Below, one piece after another: positions 7,581 through 14,876 of a stretch of 42,732 nt of DNA. Numbering within the stretch: position 1 is the first letter of the stretch; each line of letters begins with the position of its first letter. This stretch comes from Nonomuraea zeae (GTDB taxonomy: Bacteria; Actinomycetota; Actinomycetes; Streptosporangiales; Streptosporangiaceae). The notes beneath the pieces are model-generated. The model worked only from the letters and a program-made list of their open reading frames with translations. It was not told the origin of the DNA and did not search any database. The DNA lies in the NCBI RefSeq assembly GCF_005889725.1, contig NZ_VCKX01000088.1:1-42732 (forward strand), given 5' to 3'. A program made the translations under genes and the position numbers.

Positions 7581-8210
7581 GTGACCACGACCGAGCCCAC
7601 CGGATCCGCCCCGCGCCGCGGCCGTGGCCGTCCCGGCTACGACCAGGCGGCCATCCTGCGCGCCGCCGTGGAGCTGTTCAACCGCAAGGGCTACGACGCC
7701 ACGAGCATGGGAGACCTGGCCAAGGAGCTCGGGCTGACGAAACCGGCCATCTACCACCACGTCACGAGCAAGGAGCAGCTGCTCAGCCAGGCCCTGGACG
7801 ACGCGCTCGACGAGCTGACCGCCGCCGTGACGGCGGCCACCGGCGACCGGGCGGGCCAGACCGCCTACGAGCGGCTGCGTGAGGTGGTGCGGCGCAGCGT
7901 GGAGGTGCTGGTGGCGCACCAGCCCACCGTGACGCTGCTGCTGCGGGTGCGCGGCAACAGCGGGGTCGAGCTGGCCGCGCTGGAACGGCGGCGCTGGCTC
8001 GACGACCGCCTCGCCGCGCTGGTCGCCGACGCGGTCGCCGAAGGCGCGCTGCGCGACACCGTGCCGCCGGCGCTGGTGAGCCGGCTGCTGTTCGGCATGG
8101 TGAACTCGCTGGTCGAGTGGTATTCCGCGGATGGCGCGTACGACCCGGCGATGCTCGCCGACGCGATCACCGTCATCGCCTTCGACGGACTGGCCAAGCA
8201 CGCGGCCTGA
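7581..8210 (+). CDS. TetR/AcrR family regulator, candidate PaaR for the adjacent paa cluster
   Basis: A 209-residue TetR regulator starting at GTG 7581. The DNA-binding domain spans residues ~20-65 (AILRAAVELFNRKGYDATSM, then GDLAKELGLTKPAIYHHVTS). The C-terminal domain is a normal TetR ligand domain with RGNSGVELAALERRRWLDDR. The gene converges on paaH with only seven bases between stops. Actinobacterial paa clusters are commonly controlled by a TetR-type PaaR that responds to phenylacetyl-CoA, and the 22-bp palindrome between paaA and paaZ has TetR-operator form. Calling this protein PaaR is inference; the other TetR at 6833 is the alternative. Confidence 0.85.
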   Translation: MTTTEPTGSAPRRGRGRPGYDQAAILRAAVELFNRKGYDATSMGDLAKELGLTKPAIYHHVTSKEQLLSQALDDALDELTAAVTAATGDRAGQTAYERLREVVRRSVEVLVAHQPTVTLLLRVRGNSGVELAALERRRWLDDRLAALVADAVAEGALRDTVPPALVSRLLFGMVNSLVEWYSADGAYDPAMLADAITVIAFDGLAKHAA

Positions 8211-8217
8211 GCGGCCC

Positions 8218-9060
8218 TCACCAGGTGTAGAAACCCTGGCCCGTCTTGCGCCCGAGGTGACCGGCGGCGACGAGGTCCCGCAGGATCGGCGGCGGCTCGA
8301 AGCGGGGCCCCAGCTCGCGGGCCAGGTGCTCGGCGATCGCCAGCCGCACGTCGAGCCCCACCACGTCGGTGGTGCGCAGCGGCCCCATCGGATGGCGGTA
8401 GCCGAGGGTCATGGCCGTGTCGATGTCAGCCGCGCCGGCGACGCCCTCCTCCAGCATGCGCATCGCCTCCAGGGCCAGGCAGACGCCCAGGCGGCTGCTG
8501 GCGAAGCCGGGCGAGTCGGCGACGGTGATCGGCGTCTTGCCCAGCGCGGCCACCCAGTCCTGGGCCCGGGTCACGAGCGCCGGGTCGGTACGGGGCCCGG
8601 TGACGATCTCGACGAGCGCGCTCACCGGGACGGGGTTGAAGAAGTGCAGCCCGAGGAAACGGCCGGGGGCGGCCAGCGCGTCGGCGAGGCCGTCGATCGA
8701 CAGGCTGCTGGTGTTCGTGGCGAGCACCGCGCCCGCCGCCCGCCGCTCGACCAGGGCGAGCACCTCGGCCTTGAGCGCCGCGTGCTCCGGTACGGCCTCG
8801 ACGACCAGCTCGCATCCTGCCAGGTCGCCCGCGTCGGTCGTCGTGCGCAGGCGGGCGAGCGCGTCTTCGGGCGGGACGCCGAGCTTGCCCTTCTCGCGGG
8901 CCTTGGCCAGGCCGTCGCCGATCCGGGCGCGGGCCGCCCGCGCCGTCTCGGGGCCGCTCTCCACGACGGTCACGTGGCTGCCGGCGGCGAGGAACGTGTG
9001 CGCGATCCCGGCCCCCATCCGCCCGCCGCCGTAGACGCCCACCGACTGGGGCAGGGTCAT
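8218..9060 (-). CDS. paaH: 3-hydroxyacyl-CoA dehydrogenase, phenylacetate pathway (PaaH)
   Basis: A 280-residue NAD-dependent 3-hydroxyacyl-CoA dehydrogenase that oxidises 3-hydroxyadipyl-CoA to 3-oxoadipyl-CoA. The N-terminal Rossmann motif is VGVYGGGRMGAGIAHTFLAA. The substrate region has TNTSSLSIDGLADAL and GLHFFNPVPVSALVEIV, where the His after the second strand belongs to the catalytic pair. The C-terminal helical domain includes YRHPMGPLRTTDVVGLDVRL and ends GRKTGQGFYTW. Length is that of single-domain 3-hydroxybutyryl-CoA dehydrogenases, not of long two-domain PaaH forms. Its start overlaps the paaF-like stop, making it the last gene of the minus-strand paa operon. Confidence 0.88.
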   Translation of the reverse strand: MTLPQSVGVYGGGRMGAGIAHTFLAAGSHVTVVESGPETARAARARIGDGLAKAREKGKLGVPPEDALARLRTTTDAGDLAGCELVVEAVPEHAALKAEVLALVERRAAGAVLATNTSSLSIDGLADALAAPGRFLGLHFFNPVPVSALVEIVTGPRTDPALVTRAQDWVAALGKTPITVADSPGFASSRLGVCLALEAMRMLEEGVAGAADIDTAMTLGYRHPMGPLRTTDVVGLDVRLAIAEHLARELGPRFEPPPILRDLVAAGHLGRKTGQGFYTW

Positions 9061-9797
9061 GAGCGCGGCTCCTTCCGCCGGTCCAGGAACGCCGTCATAC
9101 GGGTCCGCTTCTCCTCGGTCTCGAACAGGACGGCCTGCGCGACGTCGTCCACGAACGGGTGCGCGGACCTGGGCGCGTGGAAGACGGCCTTGGTCAGCCG
9201 GGTCGCCAGCGGCGCCCGCGCCGTGATGCGGTCGGCCAGCCGGTGTCCGGCGGCCAGGAGGTCGCCGGGCTCCACGACCTCGTTGAGCAGCCGCACGGCC
9301 AGCGCCTCGCCGGCCGTCAGGACCCGGCCGGCGAGCAGGATCTCCTTGGCCAGCGGCTCCCCGACCAGCTCCGCAAGCCGCCAGGCGGCCCCGGCCGCCG
9401 CCAGGATGCCGAGCCCGGTCTCCGGGTTGCCGATCCGGGCCTGGGGCGTGCCGATGCGGAAGTCGCAGGCGTAGGCGAGCTCGGCGCCGCCGCCGAGGGC
9501 GGGCCCGTCCACGAGGGCCAGGGTGGGCATCGGCAGCCGGTGGATCCGATCGAAGATCTTGGAGTTGATGCCGCGCAGCGCATCCGTCCGGTCCCGTTCG
9601 CGTAGCTGGGCGATGTCCGCCCCGGCCGCGAACGTCCGTCCCTCGCCGATGAGGAGGACGACGCGCGGCTCCTCCTCGACGGCGGCGCACGCCTCGTGCA
9701 GCGCCGCGACCATCTCCCGGTCGATAGCGTTGCGGACCTCGGGACGGTTGAGCCGCCACACCACCCGGTCCGGTGCCTCCTCGACGATCAGCGTCAT
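9057..9797 (-). CDS. paaF: enoyl-CoA hydratase, phenylacetate pathway (PaaF)
   Basis: A 246-residue crotonase-fold enoyl-CoA hydratase, likely hydrating 2,3-dehydroadipyl-CoA. The oxyanion-hole segment is FAAGADIAQL. Both catalytic glutamates are present, in LGGGAELAYACDF and RIGNPETGLGI, as in true hydratases and unlike the isomerase PaaG at 16915. It overlaps paaJ (ATGA at 9794-9797) and paaH at the other end. Position in the operon supports PaaF, though the crotonase fold alone would not set substrate. Confidence 0.87.
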   Translation of the reverse strand: MTLIVEEAPDRVVWRLNRPEVRNAIDREMVAALHEACAAVEEEPRVVLLIGEGRTFAAGADIAQLRERDRTDALRGINSKIFDRIHRLPMPTLALVDGPALGGGAELAYACDFRIGTPQARIGNPETGLGILAAAGAAWRLAELVGEPLAKEILLAGRVLTAGEALAVRLLNEVVEPGDLLAAGHRLADRITARAPLATRLTKAVFHAPRSAHPFVDDVAQAVLFETEEKRTRMTAFLDRRKEPRS

Positions 9798-10972
9798 GGC
9801 CGCTCCACCAGCAGCGCGGTGCCCTGCCCGACGCCCACGCACATGGTGGCCAGCCCGCGCCGGCCGCCGCCGCGTTCGAGCCGGCCGAGCAGGGTGACGA
9901 GGATGCGGGCCCCGGACGCGCCCAGCGGATGGCCGAGCGCGATGGCGCCGCCGTCGGCGTTGACGAGGTCGAGGTCGAGCTCCAGGTCGCGGACGCAGGC
10001 CAGGGACTGCGAGGCGAACGCCTCGTTCAGCTCCACGGCGTCGAGGTCGCCGACGGACCAGCCGGCGCGGTCGAGCGCCTTGCGGGTGGCCGGGACCGGG
10101 CCGATCCCCATGATCTCCGGCGGCACCCCGGCGTTCGCCGCCGCCACCAGCCGGGCGCGCGGCGTCAGGCCCGAACGCTGGAGGAACCGCTCGCTCACCA
10201 CGACCACGGCCGCCGCGCCGTCGTTGAGCGAGCTGGAGTTCCCGGCGGTGACGACCCCGTCGGGGCCGTTGACCGGCCGCAGCCGGGCCAGCCGCGCCAG
10301 GCTCGTGTCCGGGCGCGGGCCCTCGTCGGTGTCCGCCACGCCGTCACCGACGGGCACCGCGACGATCTCGCCGGCGAACCGGCCGTTCTTGATCGCGGCG
10401 ACCGCCCGCTCGTGGGAGCGCAGCGCGAACGCGTCGAGCTCGTCGCGGGTCAGGCTCCAGCGCGCCGCCACCGTCTCGGCGGTCTGCGGCATGGACGCGG
10501 TCGTCGCGGTGCCGAAGCGCGGGTTGGTGAAGCGCCAGCCGATCGAGGTGTCGAAGGACGCGCCCGGCTTGGCGAACGCCTTGGCCGGCTTCTCGGTGAC
10601 CCACGGCGCCCGGGTCATCGACTCCACGCCGCCCGCGACGACCACGTCGGCGTCGCCCGCCGCGATCATGGCGCGCGCGGTCGCGACCGCCGTGAGACCC
10701 GAAGCGCACAGCCGGTTGACGGTGAAGCCGGGCACCGAGTCGGGCAGGCCCGCCAGCAGCACGGCCATCCGGGCGACGTCGCGGTTGTCCTCGCCGGCCT
10801 GGTTGGCCGCGCCGAGCACCACCTCGTCCACGAGGGCGGGGTCGATCCCGGCACGGGAGACGGCCTCGCCCACGACGAGGGCGGCGAGGTCGTCGGGGCG
10901 GACATGGGCGAGCGCGCCGCCGTAGCGGCCTATCGGCGTCCGGACGCCGGAGACGACGAAGGCTTCGGTCAC
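9794..10972 (-). CDS. paaJ: 3-oxoadipyl-CoA thiolase (PaaJ)
   Basis: A 392-residue thiolase that cleaves 3-oxoadipyl-CoA to succinyl-CoA and acetyl-CoA and probably also acts on 3-oxo-5,6-dehydrosuberyl-CoA. The nucleophile Cys89 is in VNRLCASGLTAVA. The C-terminal base region has GGAIALGHPLGASGARILV and the second Cys is in MCVGVGQGTALL. The GTG start at 10972 has AGGAG five bases upstream. It lies 15 bases after paaE and overlaps the downstream hydratase gene. Length is normal for the family. Confidence 0.9.
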   Translation of the reverse strand: MTEAFVVSGVRTPIGRYGGALAHVRPDDLAALVVGEAVSRAGIDPALVDEVVLGAANQAGEDNRDVARMAVLLAGLPDSVPGFTVNRLCASGLTAVATARAMIAAGDADVVVAGGVESMTRAPWVTEKPAKAFAKPGASFDTSIGWRFTNPRFGTATTASMPQTAETVAARWSLTRDELDAFALRSHERAVAAIKNGRFAGEIVAVPVGDGVADTDEGPRPDTSLARLARLRPVNGPDGVVTAGNSSSLNDGAAAVVVVSERFLQRSGLTPRARLVAAANAGVPPEIMGIGPVPATRKALDRAGWSVGDLDAVELNEAFASQSLACVRDLELDLDLVNADGGAIALGHPLGASGARILVTLLGRLERGGGRRGLATMCVGVGQGTALLVERP

Positions 10973-10987
10973 GATAACTCCTAGGGT

Positions 10988-12079
10988 TCAGGCGTCGAAG
11001 TCGACGGTGACGTTCTCGCCGGCCGGAAAGGTCTGGCAGGTCAGGACGAACCCGGCGGCCACCTCCGACGGTTCGAGGGCGTAGTTGCGCCGCATGTCCA
11101 CCTCGCCGTCGCGGACGACGGCCCGGCAGGTGCCGCAGACGCCGCCCTTGCAGGCGAACGGGAGGTCGGCCCGGGTCGACTGGGCGCCGTCGAGGATCGT
11201 CGTCTCCCGCGAGACGGTCGAGGTGGCCCGCCGGCCGTCGAGCACCGTCGTCAGCTCGGTGGTCGCGCCGGTCAGGGTCGCGCCGTCCCTGCGCGGCGCG
11301 GGCGGGGGCGCGTCCACGTAGAACAGCTCCACGTGCACGTTGCGGGCGGGGACGCCGAGGCCGGCGAGCACCTGGCGCGCCTCCTCCACCATGGCCAGCG
11401 GCCCGCAGAGCCAGACGTGATCGAACGTCTCGACCGGTACCAGGTCGGTCAGCAGGCGGCGCAGCCGGTCGCCGTCGAGCCGGCCGGAGAACAGCTCGAC
11501 GTCGCGCGGCTCCCGCGACAGCACGTGCACCACCTGGAGCCGGGGGCCGTAGCGGTTCTTCAGGTCGCCGAGCTCCTCGGCGAACATCACGGTACGGCTG
11601 GTGCGGTTGCCGTACAGGAGCGAGACCTGGGCGTCCGGATGGGTCAGCACCGTCGAGGCGACCGACAGCATCGGGGTGATGCCCGAGCCGGCCGCGACGC
11701 ACAGGTGCCGCTCGCCCCGCGCCGGGTCGGCCCGCCACGAGCCGGACGGCGTGAGCACCTCGATCCGCGTGCCCGGCCGCACCTCGCGCAGCAGCCAGGA
11801 CGAGAACAGCCCGCCCGGGATCTCCCGCACCCCGATGCGCGGCGCGGCCCCGGCCGGCGCGCAGATCGAGTACGACCGCCGGTGCTCCTGCCCGTCCACC
11901 ACGCGGCGCAGGGTCAGCGACTGCCCCGCCTGGAAGGCGTACGCCTCGCGCAGCTCGTCGGGCACGGCGAAGGTGATCGCGGCGGCGTCCTCGCACAGGT
12001 GGTCGACCGCCGCCACGGTCAGCGGGTGGAAGGCGGCGGGCGTCCGGGCCGGCGCGGGTCCGGGCGCGAACGTGGTCAT
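10988..12079 (-). CDS. paaE: 1,2-phenylacetyl-CoA epoxidase, reductase subunit PaaE
   Basis: A 363-residue electron-transfer subunit that passes electrons from NADPH through FAD and a [2Fe-2S] cluster to the PaaAC di-iron centre. The ferredoxin-reductase part (about 20-250) shows FAD motif RRSYSICA and nucleotide motif AAGSGITPMLS. The C-terminal plant-type ferredoxin domain (about 265-363) has CKGGVCGTC and a fourth Cys in VLTCQTFP. The start at 12079 is supported by AAGGAG; a longer frame to 12112 lacks one. It directly follows paaD with one base between. Confidence 0.93.
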   Translation of the reverse strand: MTTFAPGPAPARTPAAFHPLTVAAVDHLCEDAAAITFAVPDELREAYAFQAGQSLTLRRVVDGQEHRRSYSICAPAGAAPRIGVREIPGGLFSSWLLREVRPGTRIEVLTPSGSWRADPARGERHLCVAAGSGITPMLSVASTVLTHPDAQVSLLYGNRTSRTVMFAEELGDLKNRYGPRLQVVHVLSREPRDVELFSGRLDGDRLRRLLTDLVPVETFDHVWLCGPLAMVEEARQVLAGLGVPARNVHVELFYVDAPPPAPRRDGATLTGATTELTTVLDGRRATSTVSRETTILDGAQSTRADLPFACKGGVCGTCRAVVRDGEVDMRRNYALEPSEVAAGFVLTCQTFPAGENVTVDFDA

Positions 12080-12080
12080 C

Positions 12081-12593
12081 TCATATCTCCTTGACATGCT
12101 CGAAAGGCTCAAGGCAGTCGGTGCAGGTGTAGAGGGCCTTGCAGGCCGTGGCGCCGAACTCGGAGACCAGCCGGGTGGCGGCCGAGCCGCAGCGCGGGCA
12201 GGCGAGGGCGCGGCGTACGGGCCCGAGCGTGAGCGCCACCGGCCCGGCCGCGCGGCGGGCCGGGCCCGGCACCGACAGCCCGGCCTCGTGCAGGGCGGCC
12301 CGGCCCCGCTCGGAGATCCAGTCGCTGGACCAGGGCGGGTCGAGCACGACGCGCACCTCGACGCGCGGGAAGCCGGCGTCGTTCAGCCGGTGCACGAGGT
12401 CGTCGCGCATGGTCGCCATCGCCGGGCAGCCGGTGTAGGTCGGGGTGATCGAGGCGACGACGACCTCGCCGCCGTCCGGCTTCCGCTCGACGTCCACGGC
12501 GCGCAGCACGCCGAGGTCGGCGAGGGTGAGCATCGGCATCTCCGGGTCGCGCACCTGCGCGGCGACCTCGGAAGCGCGTTCCCGGGCGCTCAC
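12081..12593 (-). CDS. paaD: phenylacetyl-CoA epoxidase assembly protein PaaD
   Basis: A 170-residue protein required for maturation of the epoxidase, thought to act in iron-sulfur cluster insertion. The N-terminal MIP18/DUF59 domain (about 1-105) has ITPTYTGCPAM and VRVVLDPPWSSDWIS. The C-terminal zinc-ribbon-like region has CPRCGSAATRLVSEFG followed by ACKALYTCTDCLEPF. It starts at GTG 12593, whose bases overlap the paaC stop (GTGA), so the two are coupled. Full length for the family. Confidence 0.92.
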   Translation of the reverse strand: MSARERASEVAAQVRDPEMPMLTLADLGVLRAVDVERKPDGGEVVVASITPTYTGCPAMATMRDDLVHRLNDAGFPRVEVRVVLDPPWSSDWISERGRAALHEAGLSVPGPARRAAGPVALTLGPVRRALACPRCGSAATRLVSEFGATACKALYTCTDCLEPFEHVKEI

Positions 12594-13495
12594 CAGCGCC
12601 CGCTCGGGTGCGCTCGGGCGACCACCTGCATCTCGGCGAGCAGCGGCCCGAAGTCCCCGGTGTGCGTGCCGTGCCGGCCACCGCCGGGCAGCGGCGCGAC
12701 GTCCGGACGGGCGACGCCGCTCGCGGCGAGCACCTGGTCGAGGACGGCGGCCACGTCGTCGCGCGCGGCGCCCGGATCGACGCCGACGCCGGCCCGCGCG
12801 AGCGACAGCTCGACCGGGTGCGCGGCGAACAGCTCGTCCTGGAACGGCCACAACCCGCCGAGGGCCGCGAGGAGCCGGCGGCGCGACTCCTCGGTGCCCT
12901 GGGCGAGGGTGAGGAACCAGCGGCCCGCCCAGTCGCGGTGGTAGGTGAGCTCCTTGACGCTCTTGGCGGCCACGGCGGCCAGGACGGAGTCGGCGCTCGC
13001 GCGCAGCCGTTCCAGCAGCGCGAGCCGGGCCGTGGCGAACAGCAGCAGGCGGACCACCACGTGCGCGAAGTCGCCGTTCGGAACCTCGGCCAGGCGCACG
13101 TTGCGGAACCCGTCCGCGCCGCGGAAGAAGGCCAGCGCGTCCTCCGGCGGGACCGGCGAGCCATCGGGCAGGGCCGGCAGCACGCCGGGGTCGGCGGCGG
13201 CCGCCCGCGCCAGCAGCAGGCGCGCCTGCCCGAGCAGGTCGAGCGCGATGTTGGCCAGCGCGATGTCCTCTTCGAGGTCGGGCGCGCGGCTGCACCACTC
13301 CGTCAGGCGCTGCGACATGATCAGCGCGTCGTCCCCGAGCATGAGGCAGTACGCGGCGAGCTCGGCGTGGTCGACGCCGCCGGGCACCGTCGTGTCGACG
13401 CCGGCCAGCGGGTCCTCGAAGCCGGTGCCGAAGGCCCACTGCGCGGAATCACCGCCGATCAGGCCGTCGAAGATGCTGCCGTGGTCGTCGCTCAC
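12590..13495 (-). CDS. paaC: phenylacetyl-CoA epoxidase structural subunit PaaC
   Basis: A 301-residue ferritin-like subunit that pairs with PaaA and shapes the complex without carrying the catalytic di-iron site. Motifs include LAAYCLMLGDDALIMSQRLT near the start, ALANIALDLLGQARLLL, and SVKELTYHRDWAGRWFL. I chose GTG 13495 because AGGAAGG lies at the right distance upstream. An in-frame ATG at 13528 would add 11 residues (MRHHTTGRRTT) that look non-homologous. It ends inside the paaD start codon. Confidence 0.92.
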   Translation of the reverse strand: MSDDHGSIFDGLIGGDSAQWAFGTGFEDPLAGVDTTVPGGVDHAELAAYCLMLGDDALIMSQRLTEWCSRAPDLEEDIALANIALDLLGQARLLLARAAAADPGVLPALPDGSPVPPEDALAFFRGADGFRNVRLAEVPNGDFAHVVVRLLLFATARLALLERLRASADSVLAAVAAKSVKELTYHRDWAGRWFLTLAQGTEESRRRLLAALGGLWPFQDELFAAHPVELSLARAGVGVDPGAARDDVAAVLDQVLAASGVARPDVAPLPGGGRHGTHTGDFGPLLAEMQVVARAHPSGRW

Positions 13496-13532
13496 GGTGG
13501 TCCGCCTTCCTGTGGTGTGGTGCCGCATCGGG

Positions 13533-13826
13533 TCACATGTGCGGGACGTCGTCGGGGATGTCGTAGAACGTCGGGTGCCGGTAGACCTTGTCGCCGTTCG
13601 GCGCGAACAGCGGGTCCTTCTCGTCGGGGCTGGAGGCCGTGATGGCGTCGGCGCGTACGACCCAGATGCTCACGCCCTCGTTGCGCCGCGTGTAGACGTC
13701 GCGCGCGTGCCGCAGCGCCATCGTGTCGTCGGGGGCGTGCAGGGACCCGACGTGCACGTGGTTGAGCCCGCGCTTGCCGCGGACGAACACCTCGTACAGC
13801 GGCCATTCCCGGCGGTCGGCGCTCAT
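13533..13826 (-). CDS. paaB: phenylacetyl-CoA epoxidase subunit PaaB
   Basis: A 97-residue small subunit that bridges PaaAC heterodimers. The family signature is easy to read: WPLYEVFVRGKRGLNHVHVG followed by SLHAPDDTMALRHARDVYTR and RNEGVSIWVVRADAI. It overlaps the paaA stop by four bases (ATGA at 13823-13826). Length matches known PaaB proteins. Confidence 0.95.
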   Translation of the reverse strand: MSADRREWPLYEVFVRGKRGLNHVHVGSLHAPDDTMALRHARDVYTRRNEGVSIWVVRADAITASSPDEKDPLFAPNGDKVYRHPTFYDIPDDVPHM

Positions 13827-14785
13827 CGGGCGCCCGCCTTCGCGGACCGGTCGGCGAAGGCGGTCGCGGCCTCGCGCACCCAGGCGCCGTCCTCGTGGGC
13901 GGTCCGCCGGTGGCTGATGCGCTGGGCGTTGCACGGCCCGTCGCCGCGCACGACGGCGGCGAACTCGTCCCAGTCGGGCGAGCCGAAGTCGTGGTGGCCG
14001 CGCTCGTCGTTCCAGCGCAGCTCCGGGTCGGGCAGCGTCACGCCGAGCGCCTTGGCCTGCGGGACCGTCATGTCCACGAATTTCTGCCGCAACTCGTCGT
14101 TGGAGTTGCGCTTGACGCCCCAGGCCATCGACCGCTCGCTGTTGGTGGACTCGGCGTCCGGCGGGCCGAACATCATCAGCGACGGCCACCAGAACCGGTC
14201 GACCGACTCCTGGACCATGGCGCGCTGGGCGTCGGTGCCGCGCATCATCGTCATGAGCAGCTCGTAGCCCTGCCGCTGGTGGAAGGACTCCTCCTTGCAG
14301 ATGCGGATCATGGCCCGGCCGTAGGGGCCGTAAGAGGTGCGGCACAGGGGCACCTGGTTGCAGATCGCGGCGCCGTCCACGAGCCAGCCGATCGTGCCGA
14401 CGTCGGCGTAGGACAGCGTCGGATAGTTGAAGATCGAGGAGTATTTCTGCCGGCCGGCGAGCAGCAGCTCGGTCAGCTCCGTCCGGGAGACGCCCAGGGT
14501 CTCGCACGCCGAGTAGAGGTAGAGGCCGTGGCCGGCCTCGTCCTGCACCTTGGCCAGCAGGATCGCCTTGCGGCGCAGGGACGGCGCGCGGCCGATCCAC
14601 TCGCCCTCCGGCTGCATGCCGATGATCTCGGAGTGCGCGTGCTGGGCGATCTGGCGGATCAGCGTCTTGCGGTAGGCGTCGGGCATCCAGTCGCGCGGCT
14701 CGATCCGGTCGTGGCGGGCGATGGTCGCGTCGAACGCGGCCAGCAGCCGTTCCGCCGCTTCCGGCTCCACCGGAGTCGTCGTCAT
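13823..14785 (-). CDS. paaA: phenylacetyl-CoA epoxidase catalytic subunit PaaA
   Basis: A 320-residue di-iron oxygenase subunit that epoxidises the ring of phenylacetyl-CoA. The iron-ligand motifs of the ferritin-like fold are visible in KVQDEAGHGLYLYSACETLG (Glu and His) and ICKEESFHQRQGYELLMTMM (Glu and His). FNYPTLSYADVGTIGWLVDG and FGPPDAESTNSERSMAWGVK are typical of PaaA. First gene of the eight-gene minus-strand operon paaABCDE-J-F-H, with overlapping or near-abutting junctions throughout. The upstream gap of 91 bases contains the palindromic operator. Confidence 0.95.
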   Translation of the reverse strand: MTTTPVEPEAAERLLAAFDATIARHDRIEPRDWMPDAYRKTLIRQIAQHAHSEIIGMQPEGEWIGRAPSLRRKAILLAKVQDEAGHGLYLYSACETLGVSRTELTELLLAGRQKYSSIFNYPTLSYADVGTIGWLVDGAAICNQVPLCRTSYGPYGRAMIRICKEESFHQRQGYELLMTMMRGTDAQRAMVQESVDRFWWPSLMMFGPPDAESTNSERSMAWGVKRNSNDELRQKFVDMTVPQAKALGVTLPDPELRWNDERGHHDFGSPDWDEFAAVVRGDGPCNAQRISHRRTAHEDGAWVREAATAFADRSAKAGAR

Positions 14786-14810
14786 CTCTCCTCCGACACC
14801 TCTGTCTTAT

Positions 14811-14832
14811 TTACTTATCGCTCGGTCAGTAA
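14811..14832. promoter_or_regulatory. 22-bp palindromic operator between paaA and paaZ
   Basis: The half-sites TTACTTATCGC and TCGGTCAGTAA pair at 8 of 11 positions, giving the consensus TTACT-n-A-n-CG centred at 14821/14822. It lies 25 bases upstream of the paaA start and 44 upstream of the paaZ start, in the only gap between the two divergent paa transcripts. The form suits a TetR-type PaaR repressor that would silence both operons at once. The AT-rich stretch around it probably also holds the promoters. Confidence 0.75.
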
Positions 14833-14876
14833 TACGGTGACATGAGTCGGGGCATCCGCGCAAGAGAGGAGACAGC